Source: Nomia melanderi (lineage: Eukaryota > Arthropoda > Insecta > Hymenoptera > Halictidae). From it: a DNA stretch of 64,000 bases. Made by a program: the position numbers and the translations under genes. The DNA is taken from positions 62,001-126,000 of the forward strand of contig NW_027475176.1 of the NCBI RefSeq assembly GCF_051020985.1, in the 5' to 3' direction. Below the pieces are notes generated by a model. It saw only the letters and a program-made list of their open reading frames with translations, ran no database searches and was not told the origin of the DNA. Below are positions 40,001 through 52,139 of the stretch, in pieces (the first letter of the stretch is position 1; each line of letters starts with the position of its first letter).

Positions 40001-40939
40001 CCGGCCCCATGAGAAGGTGGTTTTCTCGGCCCCTGGTGGTGCGAGGTCGCTCCCGCTGCACACATTCATGCACCAGGGCCTCCTGCAGATAATTCACTTT
40101 GGTTTATTGCGCTATCTCTAATAGCACCCGAGATATCACCAGATATATATTGGATTTTCCCCTGACCTTGAGTGTCCGGCCCCATGAGACTGTGGTTTTC
40201 TCGGCCCCTTGTGGTCCGAGGTCGTTCCCGCTGCACAGATTCATGCGCCAGGGCATCCTACAGACAATGCACTTTGATTTATTGAGCTATCTGTAGTAGC
40301 ACCCGAGATATCACCAGATATATATTGGATTTTTCCCTGACCCTGAGTGTCCGGCCCCATGAGACGCTGGTTTTCTCGGCCCCTGGAGGTCCGAGGTCGT
40401 TCCCGCTGCACAGATTCATGCGCCAGGGCCTCCTGCAGATAATTCACTTTCGTTTATTGCGCTATCTCTAATAGCACCCGAGATATCACCAGATATATAT
40501 TGGATTTTTCCCTGACCCTGAGTGTCCGGCCCCATGAGACGGTGGTTGTCTCGGCCCCTGGTGATCCCAGGTCGTTCCCGCTGGCCACATTCATGCGCCA
40601 GGGCCTCCTACAGACAATGCACTTTGAATTATTTCGCTATCTCTAATAGCACGCGAGATATCACCAGATATATATTGGATTTTTCTTTGAACCTGACAGT
40701 CCGGCCCCATGAGACGGTGATTTTCTCGGCCCCTGGTGGTCCGAGGTCGATCCCGCTGCACGGATCCATGCGCCAGGGCCTCCTACAGACAATGCACTTT
40801 GATTTATTGCGCTGTCTCTAATAGCACCCGAGATATCACCAGATATATATTGGATTTTTCCCTGACCCTGAGTGTCCGGCCCCATGAGACGGTGATTTTC
40901 TCGGCCCCTGGTGGTCCGAGGTCGATCCCGCTGCACAGA

Positions 40940-43440
40940 TTCATGCGCCAGGGCCTCCTACCGACAATCCACTTTGATTTATTGCGCTATCTGTAATAGC
41001 ACCCGAGATATCACCAGATATATATTGGATTTTTCCCTGACCCTGAGTGTCCGGCCCCATAAGACGCTGGTTTTCTCGGCCCCTGGTGGTCCGAGGTCGT
41101 TCCCGCTGCACAGATTCATGCGCCAGGGCCTCCTGCAGATAATTCACTTTGGTTTATTGCGCTCTCTCTAATAGCACCCGAGATATCACCAGATATATAT
41201 TGGATTTTCCCCTGACCCTGAGTGTCCGGCCCCATGAGACTGTGGTTTTCTCGGCCCCTTGTGGTCCGAGGTCGTTCCCGCTGCACAGATTCATGCGCCA
41301 GGGCCTCCTGCAGATAATTCACTTTGGTTTATTGCGCTCTCTCTAATAGCACCCGAGATATCACCAGATATATATCGGATTTTCCCCTGACCCTGAGTGT
41401 CCGGCCCCATGAGACTGTGGTTTTCTCGGCCCCTTGTGGTCCGAGGTCGTTCCCGCTGCACAGATTCATGCGCCAGGGCCTCCTGCAGATAATTCACTTT
41501 GGTTTATTGCGCTCTCTCTAATAGCACCCGAGATATCACCAGATATATATTTGATTTTTCCCTGACCCTGAGTGTCCGGCCCCATGGGAAGGTGGTTTTC
41601 TCGGCCCCTGGTGGTGCGAGGTCGTTCCCGCTGCACAGATTCATGCACCAGGGCCTCCTGCAGATAATTCACTTTGGTTTATTGCGCTATCTCTAATAGC
41701 ACCCGAGATATCACCAGATATATATTGGATTTTCCCCTGACCTTGAGTGTCCGGCCCCATGAGACTGTGGTTTTCTCGGCCCCTTGTGGTCCGAGGTCGT
41801 TCCCGCTGCACAGATTCATGCGCCAGGGCATCCTACAGACAATGCACTTTGATTTATTGAGCTATCTGTAATAGCACCCGAGATATCACCAGATATATAT
41901 TGGATTTTTCCCTGACCCTGAGTGTCCGGCCCCATAAGACGCTGGTTTTCTCGGCCCCTGGTGGTCCGAGGTCGTTCCCGCTGCACAGATTCATGCGCCA
42001 GGGCCTCCTGCAGATAATTCACTTTGGTTTATTGCGCTCTCTCTAATAGCACCCGAGATATCACCAGATATATATTGGATTTTCCCCTGACCCTGAGTGT
42101 CCGGCCCCATGAGACTGTGGTTTTCTCGGCCCCTTGTGGTCCGAGGTCGTTCCCGCTGCACAGATTCATGCGCCAGGGCCTCCTGCAGATAATTCACTTT
42201 GGTTTATTGCGCTCTCTCTAATAGCACCCGAGATATCACCAGATATATATTTGATTTTTCCCTGACCCTGAGTGTCCGGCCCCATGAGACTGTGGTTTTC
42301 TCGGCCCCTGGTGGTCCGAGGTCGTTCCCGCTGCACAGATTTATGCGCCAGGGCATGCTACAGACAATGCACTTTGATTTATTGAGCTATCTGTAATAGC
42401 ACCCGAGATATCACCAGATATATATTGGATTTTTCCCTGACCCTGAGTGTCCGGCCCCATAAGACGCTGGTTTTCTCGGCCCCTGGTGGTCCGAGGTCGT
42501 TCCCGCTGCACAGATTCATGCGCCAGGGCCTCCTGCAGATAATTCACTCTGGTTTATTGCGCTCTCTCTAATAGCACCCGAGATATCACCAGATATATAT
42601 TGGATTTTCCACTGACCCTGAGTGTCCGGCCCCATGAGACTGTGGTTTTCTCGGCCCCTTGTGGTCCGAGGTCGTTCCCGCTGCACAGATTCATGCGCCA
42701 GGGCCTCCTGCAGATAATTCACTTTGGTTTATTGCGCTCTCTCTAATAGCACCCGAGATATCACCAGATATATATTGGATTTTCCCCTGACCCTGAGTGT
42801 GCGGCCCCATGAGACTGTGGTTTTATCGGCCCCATGTGGTCCGAGGTCGTTCCCGCTGCACAGATTCATGCGCCAGGGCATCCTACAGACAATGCACTTT
42901 GATTTATTGCGCTATCTGTAATAGCACCCGAGATATCACCAGATATATATTGGATTTTTCCCTGCCCCTGAGTGTCCGGCCCCATAAGACGCTGGTTTTC
43001 TCGGCCCCTGGTGGTCTGAGGTCGTTCCCGCTGCACAGATTCATGCGCCAGGGCCTCCTGCAGATAATTCACTTTGGTTTATTGCGCTCTCTCTAATAGC
43101 ACCCGAGATATCACCAGATATATATCGAATTTTCCCCTGACCCTGAGTGTCCGGCCCCATGAGACTGTGGTTTTCTCGGCCCCTTGTGGTCCGAGGTCGT
43201 TCCCGCTGCACAGATTCATGCGCCAGGGCCTCCTGCAGATAATTCACTTTGGTTTATTGCGCTCTCTCTAATAGCACCCGAGATATCACCAGATATATAT
43301 TTGATTTTTCCCTGACCCTGAGTGTCCGGCCCCATGAGACTGTGGTTTTCTCGGCCCCTGGTGGTCCGAGGTCGTTGCCGCTGCACCGATTCATGCGCCA
43401 GGGACTCCCGCAGACAATGCACTTTGATTTATGGCGCTAT
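40940..43440. repeat. 525-bp (trimer) higher-order repeat within D1
   Basis: Three monomer kinds alternate: one with CCCATAAGACGCTGG, one with GGCCCCTTGTGGTCC, and a third that is either ATATATATTTGATTTTT or another CTTGTGG form. The first kind occurs near 41,930, 42,455 and 42,980, 525 bp apart; an earlier one is near 41,055. Most are joined by GCGCTCTCTCTAATAG instead of GCGCTATCTCTAATAG. The same series is in D2 at about 52.14-54.64 kb. This is the most locally homogenised stretch outside the exact duplications. Confidence 0.75.
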
Positions 43441-43697
43441 ATCTAATAGCACCCGAGATATCACCAGATATATATTGGATTTTCCCCTGACCCTGAGTGT
43501 CCGGCCCCATGAGACGGTGGATTTCTCGGCCCCTGGTGGTCCGAGGTCGTTCCCGCTGCCCAGATTCATGCACCAGGGCCTCCTACAGACAATGCACTTT
43601 GAATTATTGCACTATCTGTAATAGCACCCGAGAAAGCTCCATATATATGATGGATTTTTACATGACTTTGGTTGACGGATACCGAAAATCTGTAATT

Positions 43698-44047
43698 TTC
43701 TCGGCCCCTGGTGGTCCAATGTCGTTCCTGCTGCACAGATGCATGCGCAAGGGCCTGCTACGGACAATGCACTTTGATTTATTGCGCTATCTGTTATAGC
43801 ACCCGAGATATCACCAGATATATATTGTATTTTCCCCTGACCCTGAGTGTCCGGCCTCATGAGACGGTGGTTTTCTCGGCCCCTGGTGGTCCAATGTCGT
43901 TCCTGCTGCACAGATGCATGCGCAAGGGCCTGCTACGGACAATGCACTTTGATTTATTGCGCTATCTGTTATAGCACCCGAGATATCACCAGATATATAT
44001 TGTATTTTCCCCTGACTCTGAGTGTCCGGCCTCATGAGACTTTGGTT
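43698..44047. repeat. Two adjacent near-identical monomers private to D1
   Basis: The words GGTGGTCCAATGTCG and GGGCCTGCTACGGACAATGC, followed by CTGTTATAGCACC, occur twice, 175 bp apart, in D1. In D2 (near 54,910) they occur once. This is a single-monomer duplication that postdates the D duplication, or a loss from D2. Confidence 0.8.
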
Positions 44048-44643
44048 TTCTCGGACCCTGGTGGTCCGAGGTCGTTCCAGCTGCACAGAATCATGCGCCA
44101 TGGCCTCCTGCAGATAATTCACTTTGGTTTGTTGCGCTATCTCTAATAGCACCCGAGATATCACCCGATATATATTGGATTTTCCCCTGACCCTGAGTGC
44201 CTGGCCCCATGAGACTGTGGTTTTCTCGGCCCCTGGTGGTCGGAGGTCGTTGCCGCTGCACAGATTCATGCGCCAGCGCCTCCTACAGATAATTCACTTT
44301 GGTTAATTGCCCTATCTCTAATAGCACCCGAGATATCACCAGATATATATTGGATTTTCCCCCGACCCTGAGTGTCCGACCCCATGAGACGGTGGTTTTC
44401 TCGGCCCCTGGTGGTCCGACGTCGTTCCCGCTGCACAGATGCATGCGCCAGGGCCTCGTGCAGATAATTCACTTTGGTTTATTGCGCTAACTCTAATAGC
44501 ACCCGTGATATCACCAGATTTATATTGGATTTTCCCCTGACCCTGAGTGTCCGGCCCCATGAGACTCTGGTTTTCTCGGCCCCTGGTGGTCCGAGGTCGT
44601 TCCCGCTGCACAGATTCATGCGCCAGGGCCTCCTGCAGATAAT

Positions 44644-44993
44644 TCACTTTGGTTTATGGCGCTATATCTAATAGCACCCGAGATATCACCAGAAATATAT
44701 TGGAGTCTTCCCTGACCCTGAGTGTCCGACCCCATGAGACGGTGGTTTTCTCGGCCCCTGGTGGTCCGAGGTCGTTCCCGCTGCACAGATTCATGCACCA
44801 GGGCCTCCTGAAGATAATTCACTTTGGTTTATGGCGCTATATCTAATAGCACCCGAGATATCACCAGAAATATATTGGAGTCTTCCCTGACCCTGAGTGT
44901 CCGACCCCATGAGACGGTGGTTTTCTCGGCCCCTGGTGGTCCGAGGTCGTTCCCGCTGCACAGATTCATGCGCCAGGGCCTCCTACAGACAAT
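44644..44993. repeat. Adjacent identical monomers with AGAAATATATTGGAGTCTTCC
   Basis: Two consecutive monomers share the unusual words GGTTTATGGCGCTATATC and GAAATATATTGGAGTC. They differ mainly in GCACCAGGGCCTCCTGAAGATAATTC against GCGCCAGGGCCTCCTACAG at their 3' ends. The pair is present in both D1 and D2 (second pair from about 55,667), so it predates the D duplication. Confidence 0.75.
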
Positions 44994-45799
44994 GCACTTT
45001 GATTTATTGCGCTATCTCTAATAGCACCCGAGATATCACCAGATATATATTGGATTTATCCCTGACCCTGAGTGTCCGGCCCCATGAGACGGTGGTTTTC
45101 TCGGCCCCTGGTGGTCCGAGGTTGTTCCCGCTGCACAGATTCATGCGCCAGGGCCTCCTGCAGATAATTCACTTTGGTTTATTGCGCTATCTCTAATAGC
45201 ACCCGAGATATCACCAGATATATATTGGATTTTTCCCTGACCCTGTGTGTCCGGCCCCATGAGACGGTGGTTTTCTCGGCCCCTGGTGGTCCGAGGTCGT
45301 TCCCGCTGCACAGACTCATGCGCCAGGGCATCCTACAGACAATGCACTGTGATTTATTGCGCTTTCTGTAATAGCACCCGGGATATCACCAGATATATAT
45401 TGGATTTTTCCCTGACCCTGAATGTCTGGCCCCATGAGACGGTGGTTTTCTCGGCCCCTGGTGGTCCGAGGTCGTTCCCGCTGCCCAGATTCATGCGCAA
45501 GGGCCTCCTACGGACAATGCACTTTGATTTATTGCGCTATCTCTAATAGCACCCGAGATATCACCAGATATATATTGGATTTTTCCCTGACCCTGAGTGC
45601 CCGGCCCCATGAGACGGTGGTTTTCTCGGCCCCTGGTGGTCCGAGGTCGTTCCCGCTGCACAGATTCATGCGCCAGGGCCTCCTGCAGATAATTCACATT
45701 GGTTTATTGCGCTATCTCCAATAGCACCCGAGATATCACCAGATATATATTGGATTTTTCCCTGACCCTGAGTGTCCGGCCCAATGAGACGGTGGTTGT

Positions 45800-45820
45800 C
45801 TCGGCCCCTGGTGGGCCGAG
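45800..45820. other. Perfect 21-nt inverted repeat
   Basis: Same dyad at the start of block D2, 11,723 bp after the one in D1. Confidence 0.8.
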
Positions 45821-48800
45821 GTCGTTCCCGCTGGCCACAGTCATGCGCCAGGGCCTCCTACAGACAAGGCACTTTGATTTATTGCGCTATCTGTAATAGC
45901 ACCCGGGATATCACCAGATATATATTGGATTTTCCCCTGACCCTGAGTGTCCGGCCCCATGAGACGGTGGTTGTCTCGGCCCCTGGTGGTCCGAGGTCGT
46001 TCCTGCTTCACAGAATCATGCGCCAGGGCCTCCTGCAGACAATGCATTTTGATTTATTGCGCTGCCTGTAATAGCACCCGAGAAAGCTCCATATATATGC
46101 TGGATTTTAACATGACTTTGGGTGACGGAAACCGAAAATCTGTAATTTTCTCGGCCCCTGGTGGCCCGAGGTCGTTCCCGCTGCACAGATTCATGCGCCA
46201 GGGCCTCCTGCAGATAAATCAGTTTGGTTTATTGCGCGATCTGTAATAGCACCCGAGATATAACCAGATATATATTGGATTTTTCAACCGACCCTGAGTG
46301 TCCCGCCCCATGAGACGGTGGTGTTCTCGGACCCTGGTGATCCGAGGTCGTTTCCGCTGCACAGATTCATGCGCCAGGGCCTCCTTCGGACAATGCACTT
46401 TGATTTATTGCGCTATCTGTAATAGCACCCGAGATATAACCAGATATATATTGGATTTTTCACTGACCCTGAGCGTCCGGCCCCATGAGACTGTGGTTTT
46501 CTCGGCCCCTGGTGGTCCGAGGTCGTTTCCGCTGCACAGATTCATGCGCCAGGGCCTCCTGCAGATAATTCAGTTTGGTTTATTGCGCGATCTGTAATAG
46601 CACCCGAGATATCACCAGATATATATTGGATTTTCCCCTGACCCTGAGTGTCCGGCCCCATGAGACTGGGGTTTTCTCGGCCCCTGGTGGTCCGAGGTCG
46701 TTCCCGCTGCACAGATTCATGCGCCAGGGCCTCCTGCAGACAATGCACTTTGATTTAGCGCGCTATCTGTAATAGAACCCGAGATATCACCAGATATATG
46801 CTGGATTTTTACATGACATTGGGTGACGGATACCGAAAATCTGTACTTTTCTCGGCCCCTGGTGGTCGGAGGTCGTTCCCGCTGCACAGATTCATGCGCC
46901 AGGGCCTCCTGCAGATAATTCAGTTTGGATTATTGCGCGATCTGTAATAGCACCCGAGATATCACCAGATATATATTGGATTTTCCCCCGACCCTGAGTG
47001 TCCGGCCCCATGAGACGGTGGTTGTCTCGGCCCCTGGTGGTCCGAGGTCGTTCCCGCTGCACAGATTCATGCGCCAGGGCCTCCTACAGACAATGCACTT
47101 TGATTTATTGCGCTATCTGTAATAGCACCCGAGATATAACCAGATATATATTGGATTTTTCCCTGACCCTGAGCGTCCGGCCCCATGAGGCTGTGGTTTT
47201 CTCGGCCCCTGGTGGTCCGAGGTCGTTCCCGCTGCACAGATTCATGCGCAAGGGCAGCATACAGACAATGCACTTTGATTTATTGCGCTATCTGTAATAG
47301 CACCCGAGAGATCACCAGATATATATTGGATTTTTCCCTCACCCTTCGTGTCCGGCCCCATGAGACGGTGGTTTTCTCGGCCCCTGGTGGTCCGAGGTCG
47401 TTCCCGCTGCATAGATTCATGCGCCAGAGCCTCCTGCAGAAAATTCACTTTGGTTTATTGCGCTATCTCTAATAGCACCCAAGATATCACCAGATATATA
47501 TTGGATTTTTCCCTGACCCTGAGTATCCGGCCCCATGAGACGGTGGTTTTCTCGGCCCCTGGTGGTCCGTGGTCGTTCCCTCTGCACAGATTCATGCGCC
47601 AGGGCCTCCTGCAGATAATTCACTTTGGTTTATTGCGCTATCTCTCATAGCGTCCGAGATATCACCAGATATATATTGGATTTTCCCCTGACCCTGAATG
47701 TCCGGCCCCATGAGACGGTGGTTTTCTCGGCCCCTGGTGGTCCGAGATCGTTCTAGCTGGCCTGATTCATGCGCCAGAGCCTCCTACAGACAATGCACTT
47801 TCGTTTTTTGCACTATCTGTAATAGCACCCGAGATATCACCAGATATATATTGGATTTTCCCCTGACCCTGAGTGCCCGGCCCCATGAGACTGTGGTTTT
47901 CTCGGCCCCTTCTGGTCCGAGGTCGTTCCCGCTGCACCGATTTATGCGCCAGGGCCTCCTGCAGATAATTCACTTTGGTTTATTGCGCTATCTCTAATAG
48001 CACCCGAGATATCACCAGATATATATTGGATTTTTCCCTGACCCTGAGTGTCCGGCCCCATGAGACGGTGGTTGTCTCGGCCCCTGGTGGTCCGAGGTCG
48101 TTCCCGCTGCACAGATTCATTAGCCAGGGCCTCCTGCAGATAATTCACTTTGGTTTATTGCGCTATCTCCAACAGCACCCGAGATATCACCAGATATATA
48201 TTGGATTTTCCCCGACCCTGAGTGTCCGGCCCCATGAGACTGTGGTTTTCTCGGCCCCTGGTGGTGCGAGGTCGTTCCCGCTGGCCAGATTCATGCGCCA
48301 GGCCTTCCTACAGACAAATCACTTTGGTTTATTGCGCTATCTCTAATAGCACCCGAGATATCACCAGATATATATTGGATTTTCCCCTGACCCTGAGTGT
48401 CCGGCCCCATGAGACTGGGGTTTTCTCGGCCCCTGGTGGTCCGAGGTCGTTCCCGCTGCACAGATTCATGCGCCAGGGCCTCCTGCAGCTAATTCAGTTT
48501 TGGTTTATTGCGCGATCTGTAATAGCACCCGAGATATCACCAGATATATATTGGATTTTTCCCTGACGATGAGTGTCCGGCCCCATGCGACGGTGGTTGT
48601 CTCGGCCACTGGTGGTCCGAGGTCGTTTCCGCTGCACAGATTCATGCGCGAGGGCCTCTTGCAGACAATGCACTTTGATTTAGCGCGCTATCTGTAATAG
48701 AACCCGAGATATCACCAGATATATGCTGGATTTTTACATGACATTGGGTGACGGATACCGAAAATCTGTACTTTTCTCGGCCCCTGGTGGTCGGAGGTCG

Positions 48801-51800
48801 TTCCCGCTGCACAGATTCATGCGCCAGGGCATCCTACAGACAATGCACTTTTATTTATTGCGCTATCTGTAATAGCACCCGAGATATCACCAGATATATA
48901 TTGGATTTTTCCCTGACCCTGAGTGTCCGGCCACATGAGACTGTGTTTTCTCCGCCCCTTGTGGTCCGATGTCGTTCCCGCTGCACCGATTTATGCGCCA
49001 GGGCCTCCTGCAGATAATTCACTTTGGTTTATTGCGCTATCTCCAATAGCACCCGAGATATCACCAGATATATATTGGATTTTCCCCTGACCCTGAGTGT
49101 CCGGCCCCATGAGACTGTGGTTTTCTCGGCCATGGTGGTCCGAGGTCGTTCCCGCTGCACAGATTCATGCGCCAGGGCCTACTACAGACAATGCACTTTG
49201 ATTTATTGCGCTGTCTCTAATAGCACCCGAGATATCACCATATATATATTGGATTTGCCCCTGACCCTGAGTGTCCGGCCCCATGAGACTGTGGTTTTCT
49301 CGGCCCCTGGTGGTCCGAGGTCGTTCCCGCTGCACAGATTCATGCGCCAGTGCATCCTACAGACAATGCACTTTGATTTATTGCGCTATCTGTAATAGCA
49401 CCCGAGATATCACCAGATATATATTGGATTTTTCCCTGACCCTGAGTGTCCGGCCCCATGAAACGGTGGTTTTCTCGGCCCCTGGTGGTCCGAGGTCGTT
49501 CCCGCTGCACAGATTCATGCGCCAGGGCCTCCTGCAGATAATTCACTTTGGTTTATTGCGCTATCTCTAATAGCACCCGAGATATCACCAGATATATATT
49601 GGATTTTTCCCTGACCCTGAGTGTCCGGCCCCATGAGACGGTGGTTGTCTCGGCCCCTTGTGGTCCGAGGTCGTTCCTGCTGCACAGATTCATTCGCCAG
49701 TGCCGCCTACAGACAATGCACTTTGATTTATTGCGCTATCTGTAATAGCACCCGAGATATAACCAGATATATATTGGATTTTCCCCTGACCCTGACAGTC
49801 CGGCCCCATGAGGCGGTAGTTTTCTCGGCCCCTGGTGGTCCGAGGTCGTTCCCGCTGCACAGATTCATGCGCCAGGGCCTCCTGCAGATAATTCACTTTG
49901 ATTTATTGCGCTATCTCTAATAGCAGCCGAGATATCACCAGATATATATTGGATTTTTCCCTGACCCTGAGTGCCCGGCCCCATGTTTTGGTGGTTTTCT
50001 CGTCCCCTGGTGGTCCGAGGTCGATCCTGCTGCACAGATTCATGCGCCAGGGCCTCCTACAGACAATGCACTTTGGTTTATTGCGCAATCTGTAATAGCG
50101 CACGAGATATCACCAGATATATGCCGGATTTTTACATGACCTTGGGTGACGGATTCCGAATATCTGTAATTTTCTCGGCCCCTGGTGGTCCGAGGTCGTT
50201 CCTGCTGCACAGATTCATTCGCCAGTGCCGCCTACCGACAATGCACTTTGATTTATCGCGCTATCTCTAATAGCACCCGAGATATCACCAGATATATATT
50301 GGATTTTCCCCTGACCCTGAGTGTCCGGCCCCATGAGACGGTGGTTTTCTCGGCGCCTGGTGGTCCGAGGTCGTTCCCGCTCCCCAGATTCATGCGCCAG
50401 GGACTCCTACAGACAATGCACTTTGATTTATTGCGCTATCTCTAATAGCACCCGAGATACCACCAGATATATATTGGATTTTTCCCCGACCCTGACAGTC
50501 CGGCCCCATGAGACGGTGATTTTCTCGGCCCCTGGTGGTCCGAGGTCGATCCGGCTGCACAGATTCATGCGCCAGGGCCTCCTACAGACAATGCACTTTG
50601 ATTTATTACGCTATCTATAATAGCACCCGAGATATCACCAGATGTATAATGGATTTTTCCCTGACCCTGAGTGTCCGGCCCCATGTGTCGATATTTTTCT
50701 CGGTCCCGCGTAGTCCGAGGTCGATCCCGCTGCACAGATTCATGCGCCAGGGCCCCCTGCAGATAATTCACTTTGATTTATTGCGCTATCTGTAATAGCA
50801 CCCGAGATATCACCAGATATATATTGGATTTTTCCCTGACCCTGAGTGTCCGGCCCCATGAAACGGTGGTTTTCTCGGCCCCTGGTGGTCCGAGGTCGTT
50901 CCCGCTGCACCGATTTATGCGAAAGGCCTCCTGCAGATAATTCACTTTGGTTTATTGCGCTATCTCTAATAGCACCCGAGATATAACCAGATATATATTG
51001 GATTTTCCCCCGACCCTGAGTGTCCGGCCCCATGAGACTGTGGTTTTCTCGGCCCCTGGTGGTCCGAGGTCGTTCCCGCTGCACAGATTTATGCGCCAGG
51101 GCCTCCTGCAGATAATTCACTTTGGATTATTGCGCTATCTCTAATAGCACCCGAGATATCACCAGATATATATTTGATTTTTCCCTGACCCTGAGTGTCC
51201 GGCCCCATGAGAAGGTGGTTTTCTCGGCCCCTGGTGGTGCGAGGTCGCTCCCGCTGCACACATTCATGCACCAGGGCCTCCTGCAGATAATTCACTTTGG
51301 TTTATTGCGCTATCTCTAATAGCACCCGAGATATCACCAGATATATATTGGATTTTCCCCTGACCTTGAGTGTCCGGCCCCATGAGACTGTGGTTTTCTC
51401 GGCCCCTTGTGGTCCGAGGTCGTTCCCGCTGCACAGATTCATGCGCCAGGGCATCCTACAGACAATGCACTTTGATTTATTGAGCTATCTGTAGTAGCAC
51501 CCGAGATATCACCAGATATATATTGGATTTTTCCCTGACCCTGAGTGTCCGGCCCCATGAGACGCTGGTTTTCTCGGCCCCTGGAGGTCCGAGGTCGTTC
51601 CCGCTGCACAGATTCATGCGCCAGGGCCTCCTGCAGATAATTCACTTTCGTTTATTGCGCTATCTCTAATAGCACCCGAGATATCACCAGATATATATTG
51701 GATTTTTCCCTGACCCTGAGTGTCCGGCCCCATGAGACGGTGGTTGTCTCGGCCCCTGGTGATCCCAGGTCGTTCCCGCTGGCCACATTCATGCGCCAGG

Positions 51801-52139
51801 GCCTCCTACAGACAATGCACTTTGAATTATTTCGCTATCTCTAATAGCACGCGAGATATCACCAGATATATATTGGATTTTTCTTTGAACCTGACAGTCC
51901 GGCCCCATGAGACGGTGATTTTCTCGGCCCCTGGTGGTCCGAGGTCGATCCCGCTGCACGGATCCATGCGCCAGGGCCTCCTACAGACAATGCACTTTGA
52001 TTTATTGCGCTGTCTCTAATAGCACCCGAGATATCACCAGATATATATTGGATTTTTCCCTGACCCTGAGTGTCCGGCCCCATGAGACGGTGATTTTCTC
52101 GGCCCCTGGTGGTCCGAGGTCGATCCCGCTGCACAGATT

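Larger units (their letters stand above)
34054..45776. repeat. Block D, copy 1 (D1), 11,723 bp
   Basis: Starts at CGGCCCAATGAGAC (34,054) and restarts at the same word at 45,777, 11,723 bp later: 67 monomers minus 2 bp. It contains type II cores at 34,377, 35,078, 37,003, 38,401 and 43,650. The 525-bp trimer region is at 40.9-43.4 kb. A monomer pair at 43,698 and 43,873 and a pair of adjacent identical monomers at 44,644-44,993 also lie within it. The first part matches D0 at offset 29,059. Private features relative to D2 are a conversion-like tract at 34,911-34,949 and one extra monomer at 43,799-43,973. Confidence 0.88.
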
